Shown here in pieces: positions 43,948-52,419 of a stretch of 64,000 nt of DNA. How positions within the stretch are numbered: the stretch's first letter is position 1; each line of letters begins with the position of its first letter. Both the position numbers and the translations under genes were made by a program. Source of the DNA: Paenibacillus daejeonensis DSM 15491 (GTDB lineage: Bacteria; Bacillota; Bacilli; Paenibacillales; Paenibacillaceae); NCBI RefSeq assembly GCF_000378385.1, contig NZ_KB899660.1, positions 868,001 through 932,000 on the forward strand, read 5' to 3'. The notes under the pieces are model-generated. The model ran no database searches. It saw only the letters and a program-made list of their open reading frames with translations, and was not told where the DNA came from.

Positions 43948-44228
43948 GAATCACCCAGCCATCCTCTCATCAAATGTTTAAGCGGTTCGTTGTGAAACAT
44001 TAACACGCGATACTTCCCTTTTTTCTCCGATTTAACGAGTGCAGCCTCTTCCAGGACAGCAAGATGCTTCGCAATACCTTGTCGGGTAATGGAGAGCTCA
44101 TGGTTTGAAATGAGTCGCACGGTTAGCTCGTACAAGGTCTGGCCGTTTCGCTCAGATAACTCATCCAGGATAATCCTTCGTGTCGGATCACCTAGCGCCT
44201 TAAAAATCGCATCTCTAGCATCACTCAT
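43944..44228 (-). CDS. ArsR-family regulator
   Basis: 94-residue winged-helix repressor (LGDPTRRIILDELSERNGQTLYEL; LSITRQGIAKHLAVLEEAALVKSEKKGKYRVLMF). No Cys metal site, so it probably belongs to the non-metal SdpR-like group that accompanies VOC or SRPBCC genes. A perfect palindrome lies between its -35 and -10. Confidence 0.92.
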   Translation of the reverse strand: MSDARDAIFKALGDPTRRIILDELSERNGQTLYELTVRLISNHELSITRQGIAKHLAVLEEAALVKSEKKGKYRVLMFHNEPLKHLMRGWLGDS

Positions 44229-44234
44229 AGCTTG

Positions 44235-44264
44235 ATTATAGGCAACCTATAGGTTGCATGTCAA
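44235..44264 (-). promoter_or_regulatory. arsR-VOC promoter with operator in the spacer
   Basis: Consensus TTGACA (44259-44264) and TATAAT (44235-44240) are 18 bp apart. The perfect 16-bp palindrome GCAACCTATAGGTTGC (44242-44257) fills the spacer, so ArsR binding would exclude RNA polymerase. Confidence 0.9.
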
Positions 44265-44269
44265 CAAAC

Positions 44270-44308
44270 AAAAAAGCAACGCCTTGTGTCATCAAGCGTC
44301 GCTTCTTT
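44270..44308 (-). terminator. Terminator of the YebC-like gene
   Basis: AAGCGACGCTTG pairs with CAAGGCGTTGCTT on the minus strand and is followed by a T-run. Its A/T flanks on both sides allow use in both directions. Confidence 0.8.
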
Positions 44309-44316
44309 TGTTGGTC

Positions 44317-45036
44317 TTACTCCGGCAACTCCACATTATGATACACCTGCTGAACATCGTCATGGTCCTCGAGCGTATCGATCAGCTTCTCGAACTGAGC
44401 GAGTGCATCGCCGTCCAGCGTCACATAGTTCTGGGCAATCATCGACAGCTCGGCGATTGCGAACTCCTCAATTCCGGCACCCCGCAGCGCTTCTTGTACG
44501 GTATGGAACTGATCTGGCTCCGCGTAGACGATAGCGACGTCATCCTCTTCCTGAATGTCACGTACATCAGCGTCGGCTTCCAGAATAATATCCATGACCT
44601 CATCAGCTGTCTTGTCGTTCACACCAACAACAGCAGTGGCATCGAACATATAGGAGACCGATCCGCTGACGCCCATATTGCCGCCATTCTTGTTGAAGAT
44701 CGACCGCACATCGGGAGCTGTCCGGTTGACATTGTTCGTGAGTGCATCCACGATAATCATCGAGCCGCTTGGTCCGAAGCCCTCGTAACGAAGCTCTACA
44801 TAGTTCTCGTCACCGCTGCCTTTGGCCTTGTCCAATGCACGATCGATAATCGCCTTCGGCACATTGTAGGTCTTGGCGCGCTCCAGTACGACCTTGAGCG
44901 CCCGGTTGGACTCGGGGTCCGGCTCGCCTTTCTTGGCGGCTACATAGATTTCCACGCCGAATTTGGCGTAGATCCGACTTGTATTGGCGTCCTTGGACGC
45001 TTTCTTTTCCTTGATATTATTCCATTTACGACCCAT
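44317..45036 (-). CDS. YebC/PmpR-family protein (YeeN type)
   Basis: 239 residues with the family N-terminus [20 protein letters not shown] and the core [23 protein letters not shown]. YebC-type proteins have been described as transcriptional regulators and more recently as ribosome-associated factors that help translation of proline stretches. This member is the short-start YeeN variant. Monocistronic. Confidence 0.93.
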   Translation of the reverse strand: MGRKWNNIKEKKASKDANTSRIYAKFGVEIYVAAKKGEPDPESNRALKVVLERAKTYNVPKAIIDRALDKAKGSGDENYVELRYEGFGPSGSMIIVDALTNNVNRTAPDVRSIFNKNGGNMGVSGSVSYMFDATAVVGVNDKTADEVMDIILEADADVRDIQEEDDVAIVYAEPDQFHTVQEALRGAGIEEFAIAELSMIAQNYVTLDGDALAQFEKLIDTLEDHDDVQQVYHNVELPE

Positions 45037-45149
45037 CTGGTTCCACTTCTTTCCTCATTACTCTGGTACAACGATAGGTATTCCGACTTTAATCCTAGTG
45101 GAAAAACCCAGGCTTTGTCAAGCTCGTCTGGCCATTAGACATGCTGCGC

Positions 45150-45183
45150 AAAAAAGAAACTGGCGCCGATCGACATCGGCGCC
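45150..45183 (-). terminator. Terminator of the GLUG/SLH protein gene
   Basis: A perfect 9-bp GC-rich stem GGCGCCGAT/ATCGGCGCC with a 4-nt loop, followed on the minus strand by AGTTTCTTTTTT. Confidence 0.9.
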
Positions 45184-45200
45184 AAATACAACAATTCAGG

Positions 45201-48200
45201 TTAGGAATGAAGCTGCAGAGCACGCATCACAATGACAGCCGCTTCAGCACGTGTCGCCCCTTGTTTCGGGAGAAAGCGGCGATCCGAGTATCCCGTCAAA
45301 ACACCTTGTTGAGCGAGTGCATTCACGGCTTCGATTGCCCATGGAGAGACGTCCGATTGATCCATGAAACTCGACGAAGAATCCTCCGATCTCTGAATCT
45401 GGAACGCCTGCTGAAGAATCCGCGCGATCTGCTCCCTCGTGATTGGGTCATTTGGACCGAAGTGAGTATCGGAATAGCCATTTATCAAGCCATGCTCATG
45501 GGCTGTGGATATAGCCTCAGCTGCCCAATGCTGCTCCGTATCCGTGAATGTACGTCCTACCCTGGCTTCCAGCTTCAATGCCTTCACCAACACCGTAACA
45601 AACTCAGCTCTCGTGATCCCTGCATTAGGCCGGAAGGTATGATCCGGATAGCCGCTAATAGCGCCTAGTGCAATCAGTCTGCGTACACTGTCTGCCGCCC
45701 AATGTCCCGCCATATCCATCGGTTCAAATACGGGCTGGGGTGTGGGTACTTCCGGCTGCTCAGGCTCTTGAGGTGGCGGATTTGTTCCGCTATCCGTACC
45801 ATTAGACGAATCTCCATCTGGCGAACCTTCATCCGGCGTGTTGCCTCCAGGATTGCCAGGGCCCGGAGAAGGCGGCCCCGGTTGTACAAGGATTGGGCCA
45901 GGCTGCTCTACTCTAGCTTGAACCGTCACACTCACGTGTACTCGCAGGGTAGCTGGTAGCCCCAAAGCCGGATCTGGTCTAAACACACCTTCGAATCTAT
46001 AGGTTCCGGGTTGCTGCCTGTTATAGGTTGGTGTACCGTCGTCCCAAGTTACGTCTACACTTATTGTCTCTCCATTCTCCCCAGTGCCTTCTAACTGATT
46101 CGGCAAGGGCAGCGCACTGCGTTCGGTGCCGAAGGGTACTTCAATCGCTGGCAGTTCCATAAGAGGAAGGACAATTACTAAGACTTCCGCCTTGGCCCCT
46201 GAAGCATTCACAACCCCCAGCGGCAGCGACAATTCCCCGGTGAATCGATAGTTTCTAGCTTCCAGTCCACTATATTCCGGCTCCCCGGTATCCCAGGTCA
46301 CATCCGTCTCTACGATTTCACCCCCGCTTAGGGTGATCTCTACCTGCTCTGGCAGCGTTAGATCACTTCGTTCGGTTCCATACTCCACTACGATTGGTGT
46401 CAACCGGGATACATCTACAACTGTATCCACCTGGACGGTCAAGTCGATGGTGTTCTCTTCACCCGATACGATGACGGTTATGACAGCCTCACCAGCCGTT
46501 TTGGCGGTCACTTCTCCATGGCTATCCACCTCAACGACATCTTGACCATCTGTCACCTCGTAGCGGGCCGTTTGTGTTGCGCCATACGACGCGCCGCTCT
46601 GATGATGGGCCTGGACATTTAATTGGGCCATAGGATCTCTCAGCGTGAGCTGCGTGCGAGCTGCGTTGACTTCCACTTCAATAAGTGGGTCCATCCATTG
46701 CAGGAAGGGTTCTTTGCCCGGATAGGCGTACCATACGGTATCGAAATCCCATCCTGCAAACGTAGAGGGCTGGTTCAACGCCTCTGCGGTCACCGCTACG
46801 CCAACCTCGTTGTCCGGAGCGTCAGCGGCATACGCATTCTCATTCCAGTAAGAAGTCTCTACGTTGCCATAGTTCCTCCCGATCAATCCACCGACAGCAA
46901 TTTCTCCGCTAGCCGACCCCAAAGCATAGGACGATTCAACCCCAGCTGTGCCGGAGTGAAAACCGGCCAGGCCACCTACAGCTTCACTTCCTTGTACAGT
47001 AACCTCTGAAAAAGAGTCATGAATGGCTCCTGTAAAATTGAATCCGACCAGTCCCCCTGAGTGTTGCTCCCCTATAACAGTACCTCGGGCGAAGGATTGG
47101 GTGATTCGTCCTCGATTGTCCCCAACAAGACCACCGATGTTATTCTCCCCTGAGAGCTGAATCTTCGCAGACGAGGCCGTAATTGTGCCTGTGTTCACAG
47201 CTACAAGCCCTCCTACAGAGCTGTCGCCGTGAATCTGTCCTGTGACATGAACATCATGGATCATGCCCTCGTTTCTTGCAGCCAGTCCGGCAATGCTATC
47301 TCCAAATTCCGGTGATAGATCTACATCCTCCAAATAAAGGTGGCTGACGCTGCCTTGCGGACCGATATGACCGAACAAAGCCTGATTACTGCCAGGTAAC
47401 GAGATCGTCAGTCCGCTGATCGTGAATCCCTGCCCGTCTAACGCGCCTTCAAACCCGCCTTCAAAGACGTCCCCAATCGGTTCCCATCCCCTGCCCTCTA
47501 GATTGATATCCTCCACAATCCGATACTGGGCATTCAGGTCCTCCCGGATATTGTGCAAATGCCTTGCCGTTGCAATCAAATATGGATCGTCCTCTTCGCC
47601 ACTGCCTCCAGCAAAAGGAAGGGGGTCAAATAGCGTGTAATAGCCTTCCTCGCCATAGGGTCCATAAACCGCTGTATCCGACTGCAGGTTAACTGCAGCA
47701 CGAACGTGGTTCGTGGCGACATGAGTCCCAGTGAAGTTTAAGTGACCGCTGCCAAAGCCATCGGCGTAGTAAAAGTAAATCGTCATTGGATTAAAAGCGG
47801 AGCGTGTCCAATATGACTCATGATTGTGAAGGTAAGCATCAACACCCTCAATTTTGCTACCATGATCTGTGGCAGGTGGCGTGTTGCCTGAATACAAATG
47901 CTCATACCCCAATTCGGCCAGAGATAAGATAAAAACCGTTTCGTCCGAATTCATTTCATTATCTGTGTGGGTCGTTGAGGACATGATGCTATCTTGAAAT
48001 CTTGCTGACAAGTTGTTGTAAAACTCCGTACGCAAATACTGCCTCATTTCCGACTGACTCCAGCTTAAGACAAACGTGGCCGTAAACGCTCTGGCGATCC
48101 GGGTCTCTTGCTCCCATAATAATGTGCGATTCGCTCCAAAGTGAGACTGGGATAGAACAATCCACGGAGCCGTATACCCATTCTGATCCCGGACAACGGT

Positions 48201-48365
48201 TCCCACTGGCAGATTGCCAAGGGTCGTCTCTTGCTCGACCCAAGTATCGGGCGAATCACTTATAGCAGTTACACTGCCCTGAGGCACGATCCCCAATAAG
48301 AGCGTCAGACACATCAAGAACGATAGATATCTTTTTGCAATTTGCGTTTTTTTCTTTGGCTTCAC
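45201..48365 (-). CDS. Secreted SLH surface protein with DUF6273-like, GLUG and Ig-like domains
   Basis: 1054 residues. A signal peptide (to about 34) precedes a DUF6273-like domain (about 45-235: PWIVLSQSHFGANRTLLWEQE). GLUG-type beta-helix repeats follow (about 250-510: IGGLVGDNRGRITQSFARG and similar units), then a Big_2-like domain (about 560-640) and two Ig-like units with the motif VxYGTERSxLxLPxQ (about 650-820). A Pro/Gly/Asn linker and three SLH domains (about 865-1054) anchor it to the wall. Probably an adhesion or surface-structure protein; no catalytic motif seen. Confidence 0.88.
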   Translation of the reverse strand: MKPKKKTQIAKRYLSFLMCLTLLLGIVPQGSVTAISDSPDTWVEQETTLGNLPVGTVVRDQNGYTAPWIVLSQSHFGANRTLLWEQETRIARAFTATFVLSWSQSEMRQYLRTEFYNNLSARFQDSIMSSTTHTDNEMNSDETVFILSLAELGYEHLYSGNTPPATDHGSKIEGVDAYLHNHESYWTRSAFNPMTIYFYYADGFGSGHLNFTGTHVATNHVRAAVNLQSDTAVYGPYGEEGYYTLFDPLPFAGGSGEEDDPYLIATARHLHNIREDLNAQYRIVEDINLEGRGWEPIGDVFEGGFEGALDGQGFTISGLTISLPGSNQALFGHIGPQGSVSHLYLEDVDLSPEFGDSIAGLAARNEGMIHDVHVTGQIHGDSSVGGLVAVNTGTITASSAKIQLSGENNIGGLVGDNRGRITQSFARGTVIGEQHSGGLVGFNFTGAIHDSFSEVTVQGSEAVGGLAGFHSGTAGVESSYALGSASGEIAVGGLIGRNYGNVETSYWNENAYAADAPDNEVGVAVTAEALNQPSTFAGWDFDTVWYAYPGKEPFLQWMDPLIEVEVNAARTQLTLRDPMAQLNVQAHHQSGASYGATQTARYEVTDGQDVVEVDSHGEVTAKTAGEAVITVIVSGEENTIDLTVQVDTVVDVSRLTPIVVEYGTERSDLTLPEQVEITLSGGEIVETDVTWDTGEPEYSGLEARNYRFTGELSLPLGVVNASGAKAEVLVIVLPLMELPAIEVPFGTERSALPLPNQLEGTGENGETISVDVTWDDGTPTYNRQQPGTYRFEGVFRPDPALGLPATLRVHVSVTVQARVEQPGPILVQPGPPSPGPGNPGGNTPDEGSPDGDSSNGTDSGTNPPPQEPEQPEVPTPQPVFEPMDMAGHWAADSVRRLIALGAISGYPDHTFRPNAGITRAEFVTVLVKALKLEARVGRTFTDTEQHWAAEAISTAHEHGLINGYSDTHFGPNDPITREQIARILQQAFQIQRSEDSSSSFMDQSDVSPWAIEAVNALAQQGVLTGYSDRRFLPKQGATRAEAAVIVMRALQLHS

Positions 48366-48483
48366 GATAATCCTCTTTTCCTATGAGTTGAATAGGTCTC
48401 AGCGTACCATAGCAACTTTAAGACTAGTTTAAATGAATTCCAGATTCTTGCATTTATAAAAATAATGTCGAATGCTGTGGATG

Positions 48484-48525
48484 AAAAAGAAGCCCACCCC
48501 ATCTAGTAAAGACGGAGTGGACTTC
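48484..48525 (-). terminator. Terminator of the second importer operon
   Basis: GAAGTCCACTCC pairs with GGGGTGGGCTTC (with G-U pairs) across a 13-nt loop and is followed by TTTTT on the minus strand. Confidence 0.85.
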
Positions 48526-48557
48526 TGGATTAATAGCAAAACCTTTTATCCGATATT

Positions 48558-49445
48558 CTACTCTTTAACCGAACCCATGACGAGCCCCTTTACGAAGAAA
48601 CGCTGCAGAAACGGATAAACTAGCAGGATAGGGAGAGCACCAATGAATATTTGCGCCGATTTCACCGTCTTCTGAGAGATAAGAGCCATCTCGGCCGGAT
48701 TAATGCTCATCGAGCTCATATCGCGTTGAATGATGACCGTCTGCAGGAAGGTGGCCAGCGGATAGCGGCTGGGATCGCCAATGTAGAGCAAGCCGTCAAA
48801 CCATGAGTTCCAGTGGAAGACCATGCTGAACAACGAAATCGTAGCGATCGCAGGCAACGACACCGGCAGGTAGATGCTGAATAGGGTCCGGAAGTGTCCA
48901 GCTCCATCGATTAGCGATGCTTCCTCCATTTCCTTGGGGATCCCGCGGAAGAAGTTCAGCATGAGGATGGTCAAGAACACATTGACTGCCCCTGGCAGCA
49001 CCAGCACCCAGAAGCTATCCATGAGGCCCAGACGTTGAATGACCATGTAGAATGGGACCAGACCGCCATTGAACAACATGGTAAAAACGAACAGCCACGC
49101 ATACACATTGCGTCCACGGAACGCCGACGTCTCCTTGGAGAGCGGGTAGGCCGCCAAAAAGGCCAGAGCCAGTGTTAATGCCGTGCCAATTATCGTACGT
49201 TGTACGGAAACCCACATCGAGCTCAGGAAGACCGGATTATTGGTTGTTTTTTTATAGGCTTCCAGAGTAAAATCGACGGGCCATAAGCCGATAATATTGG
49301 CATCGGCTGCGACTTTGGAGCTGAGGGATACTGCAAGCACGTGAATCAACGGAATGATGCAGAGCAGCGCCAGCGTCACCAGTAGGATGATGTTAAAAAT
49401 ATTGAAGATTTTATAGGTTGGCGATTTGTAGTACATCCAGGCCAC
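48558..49445 (-). CDS. Carbohydrate ABC transporter permease (LplC/YtcP type), second importer
   Basis: 295 residues, about six membrane helices; EAA loop KEMEEASLIDGAGHFRTLFSIYLPVSLP (about 188-215) and C-terminal FFVKGLVMGSVKE. It follows its partner by 6 bp. As in the first cluster, no ATPase gene is near. Confidence 0.92.
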   Translation of the reverse strand: MAWMYYKSPTYKIFNIFNIILLVTLALLCIIPLIHVLAVSLSSKVAADANIIGLWPVDFTLEAYKKTTNNPVFLSSMWVSVQRTIIGTALTLALAFLAAYPLSKETSAFRGRNVYAWLFVFTMLFNGGLVPFYMVIQRLGLMDSFWVLVLPGAVNVFLTILMLNFFRGIPKEMEEASLIDGAGHFRTLFSIYLPVSLPAIATISLFSMVFHWNSWFDGLLYIGDPSRYPLATFLQTVIIQRDMSSMSINPAEMALISQKTVKSAQIFIGALPILLVYPFLQRFFVKGLVMGSVKE

Positions 49446-49451
49446 CCCCTT

Positions 49452-50423
49452 CTAGAAGATTCTGTAGTTCGCAAGTTTGTAAGCCATCCGATAGGACATA
49501 ACGACCAAGACGAAGCTGATGACGGATTTGAACAAGCCGATGGCTGTTCCGAAGCCCATCTCCCCGTTAAGAATCGCGGCCCTGTAGACGAAGGTGTCGA
49601 TGATATCGCCCTTGGCATAGACTAGCGGATTGTACAGATTGAAGATTTGGTCGAAGCCCGCATTGAGTACATTGCCGAGCGCCAGTGTGCCGACGACAAT
49701 GGCAATGGGCAGCATGGCCGGGATCGTAATATGGAGCGTCTGCTTCCAGCGGTTGGCTCCATCTACCTCAGCCGCTTCGTAGAGCGCCGGATTGACGCCG
49801 GCCAGCGCCGCCAGGAAGACCACGGTGCCGAACCCGAATTCTTTCCACACGTCCGAGACAATAACGGTAAACCGGAACCAATCGCCATTCCCGAGGAAGA
49901 AAATCGGCTCCATGCCGAACACACCGGTCAGTATGCGGTTGACCAACCCGCCTTCAGTCGACAGCAGGTCGGTTAGAATGCCTCCGAGGATGACCCAGGA
50001 CAGAAAGTGGGGCAGATAAACCAAGGTCTGCACGAAGCGCTTTAACAGCTGCTTGCGGATTTCGTTGAGCAGGATGGCAAATCCGAAGGGCGCCAACAGA
50101 TTGAGCACCATCTTGAAGACAGCGATAACCAGCGTATTCCAGATGACCTGGAGGGAATCCTCTCTTTCGAACAAGTAGCGGAACTGATCCAGTCCCACCC
50201 ACTCTGAGCCGGTAAGTCCAAGCCATGGTTTGAAATCCTGAAATGCCATAACCAAGCCGCCCATTGGCAAATAGGCAAACAAAATCAAAAACACCAAGGC
50301 GGGCAGGACCATCACGTGAAATGGCCATTGCTTGGCCAGATAATAGAAGAATGATTGGCGTGGCGGGCGGTTTCCCCGCGTCTGCTTGCCGGCTTTGACA
50401 GCCGGTGTCTGTGTCTGCTCCAT
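49452..50423 (-). CDS. Carbohydrate ABC transporter permease (LplB type), second importer
   Basis: 323 residues from the ATG at 50423 (MEQTQTPAVKAGKQ), chosen because upstream codons are read-through and a GGGGGAAGAGG site precedes it. EAA loop ALYEAAEVDGANRWKQTLHITIPAML. Six membrane segments follow a polar N-terminal stretch. Confidence 0.92.
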   Translation of the reverse strand: MEQTQTPAVKAGKQTRGNRPPRQSFFYYLAKQWPFHVMVLPALVFLILFAYLPMGGLVMAFQDFKPWLGLTGSEWVGLDQFRYLFEREDSLQVIWNTLVIAVFKMVLNLLAPFGFAILLNEIRKQLLKRFVQTLVYLPHFLSWVILGGILTDLLSTEGGLVNRILTGVFGMEPIFFLGNGDWFRFTVIVSDVWKEFGFGTVVFLAALAGVNPALYEAAEVDGANRWKQTLHITIPAMLPIAIVVGTLALGNVLNAGFDQIFNLYNPLVYAKGDIIDTFVYRAAILNGEMGFGTAIGLFKSVISFVLVVMSYRMAYKLANYRIF

Positions 50424-50574
50424 GTGCCTCTTCCCCCTGCGAAGTTGTATTGTATACCTCAAGTATAGCAATGCTGCATTCGGCTCATAAGCAGGCAAAA
50501 AGCAACATATAGGGTACAAATACAACTATTTTTAAACCTTGAACATGGAGCGCTAGCAGCGGCCCTGAACCTAA

Positions 50575-50603
50575 TGAAAGACCCCCGCACCGAGTTGCGG
50601 GGG
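50575..50603 (-). terminator. Hairpin between binding-protein and permease genes (partial terminator)
   Basis: A perfect 8-bp stem CCCCCGCA/TGCGGGGG with a 6-nt loop, followed on the minus strand by TCTTTCATT, a weak U-tract. It lies 15 bp after the binding-protein stop and 150 bp before the permease start. Confidence 0.75.
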
Positions 50604-50617
50604 CCTGACTCTACCCT

Positions 50618-52318
50618 TTACTTAATCGTGTTGTACCATTCATTGACTTCGCTTGTAATATCATCACCGCCTGAGGATTTCCAGGTGGCCACGAACTGGT
50701 CAAACGCTTCAGCTGGCTTTTCACCAAAAATAATCTCGTTAAAGGTCTGGGCCTCGATTTTCTTCAAATAATCCATGCGTGACTTCATCGTACTCGTTGG
50801 CGGACCAACAAACATTTCCTTCTTAGAAATCTCCTCCTGCTCCATTACTACCGTAGCCGCCAATGCCGTTTCCGGACCATAGCTGGAGACAAGCTCCTTC
50901 TCCCGGTAAGTCGTCGGCTCTTTGCCATCAGCCAGATTCATAAGAGCCTGGAACTGCACATCCGGGATCCGCGCACCGTCGCGAACCAGGAAGTAGCGCA
51001 GCGGTGCCGTGATTGTACCTCCCGGCACATCGTCGAGATAGAGCGGGTTGCCGTTGGCATCCAGCGCGTAATCATACCCTTCAAACACACCGTATTCGAA
51101 CGGACTGCCCTCTTGCGGATCCGCAAGATTGTCGAACAAGTAATTTTGATACGTAAAGAAAGCTTCGGGATGCGCCATGTCTTTATTAATCAAGGTTACG
51201 CCCTTGAAGAAATGTGTGCCATGCCGCATCGCTGTACCGTCTTCTCCCGTAGGAATCGGATAGGGCTTCCATACGGCCCCCTCCACATTCTTCTCGGTAT
51301 CCAGAAGCGGCCATCCACTCATCCAGTAAGGTCCAGGGATGATCCCTGCGGTGCCGGCTACGGCAGGCTCCGAGGTTTTATTCTCATCCCAGAGCGCCGC
51401 TTCTTTAGGAATATACCCTTTGTCGCGCCACTCCTTGAGTTTGAGCAATCCTTCCTTCATCCCCTCATGAACAGAGCCATACATTAGAGAGCCGTCCTCG
51501 GCTTCGTTCCATTGAGATGGTATTGTCCCATAAGCACCGAATACCCAGGATGGATCGCCCATCCATGTATTCATAGATGATTTGAACCCTACACTAAGCG
51601 GAGTTACTTGCTCTGGGCTCAATCCTTGGGGATTATTGTTGCGGAATGCCTCCATCATCTCCTCCAGGTCCGCAATGGTCTCCGGTGCGTCCAGACCCAG
51701 CGCATCCATCCAGTCCTGGCGGATCCAGAGCAGGTAGTCGTTATTGTAAGCGTAGTCGAGAACCGGGATGCCCATACGGACGCCATCCTTCGTATAGGCA
51801 TTCCATACATTGGGGTCAAGGCTCATCGCAGCTTTCCATTTCTCATTCGCATATTGATCGAACAAGGCACCGGCATCCTGGAATCGGCCGGAATCAATCA
51901 GATCCTGTGCAAGCAGCTGATCATTGACGGTAATAATATCGGGCATTTGTTGTCCAGAGGACATCGCCAGACGGACCTTGGTAACAAAAGCATTGTTGGT
52001 GTCCGTAACCGACCACAGCGATTTCACCTCGATACCCAGCGTCTCCAGCGCCCAACGGGTTGCTACGCTGTTTTCAATCGACTCCCCATCCCGGAACGTC
52101 AGCGCCGGATCAACACCCCATACGGTTGAGATGGCAACTGGCGGATCGTATTTGTCCTTGTAAGGGTTTTCTTCAGTCGTGCCGGCCGTGCCGCCGTTGG
52201 TTGACGCCCCCGGATTTGCCGGTTCATTGCCTCCACCGCTGTTGGAGCAAGCTGCCAGCATGGACACAATCAGCAGCATGCACAAGGTGTGAGCGAACCC
52301 TCTTTTTTTGACTATCAT
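50618..52318 (-). CDS. Extracellular solute-binding lipoprotein (LplA type), second importer
   Basis: 566 residues with lipobox SMLAAC (Cys about 24), a Gly/Asn-rich spacer and an LplA-like binding fold (DYLLWIRQDWMDALGLDAPETI; SLGYHRNN-like region absent). Ribosome site GGGGGA precedes the ATG. Located directly after the YesMN genes that probably regulate it. Ligand unknown. Confidence 0.92.
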   Translation of the reverse strand: MIVKKRGFAHTLCMLLIVSMLAACSNSGGGNEPANPGASTNGGTAGTTEENPYKDKYDPPVAISTVWGVDPALTFRDGESIENSVATRWALETLGIEVKSLWSVTDTNNAFVTKVRLAMSSGQQMPDIITVNDQLLAQDLIDSGRFQDAGALFDQYANEKWKAAMSLDPNVWNAYTKDGVRMGIPVLDYAYNNDYLLWIRQDWMDALGLDAPETIADLEEMMEAFRNNNPQGLSPEQVTPLSVGFKSSMNTWMGDPSWVFGAYGTIPSQWNEAEDGSLMYGSVHEGMKEGLLKLKEWRDKGYIPKEAALWDENKTSEPAVAGTAGIIPGPYWMSGWPLLDTEKNVEGAVWKPYPIPTGEDGTAMRHGTHFFKGVTLINKDMAHPEAFFTYQNYLFDNLADPQEGSPFEYGVFEGYDYALDANGNPLYLDDVPGGTITAPLRYFLVRDGARIPDVQFQALMNLADGKEPTTYREKELVSSYGPETALAATVVMEQEEISKKEMFVGPPTSTMKSRMDYLKKIEAQTFNEIIFGEKPAEAFDQFVATWKSSGGDDITSEVNEWYNTIK

Positions 52319-52419
52319 AGGAATCCCCCTTCAGTAATGTCTACATATATAATTATAGGCGGGGGGCTTGCTCTGGCCTATGTCACAATCCGAACATATC
52401 TGCACCTTTTGCAACCTGT

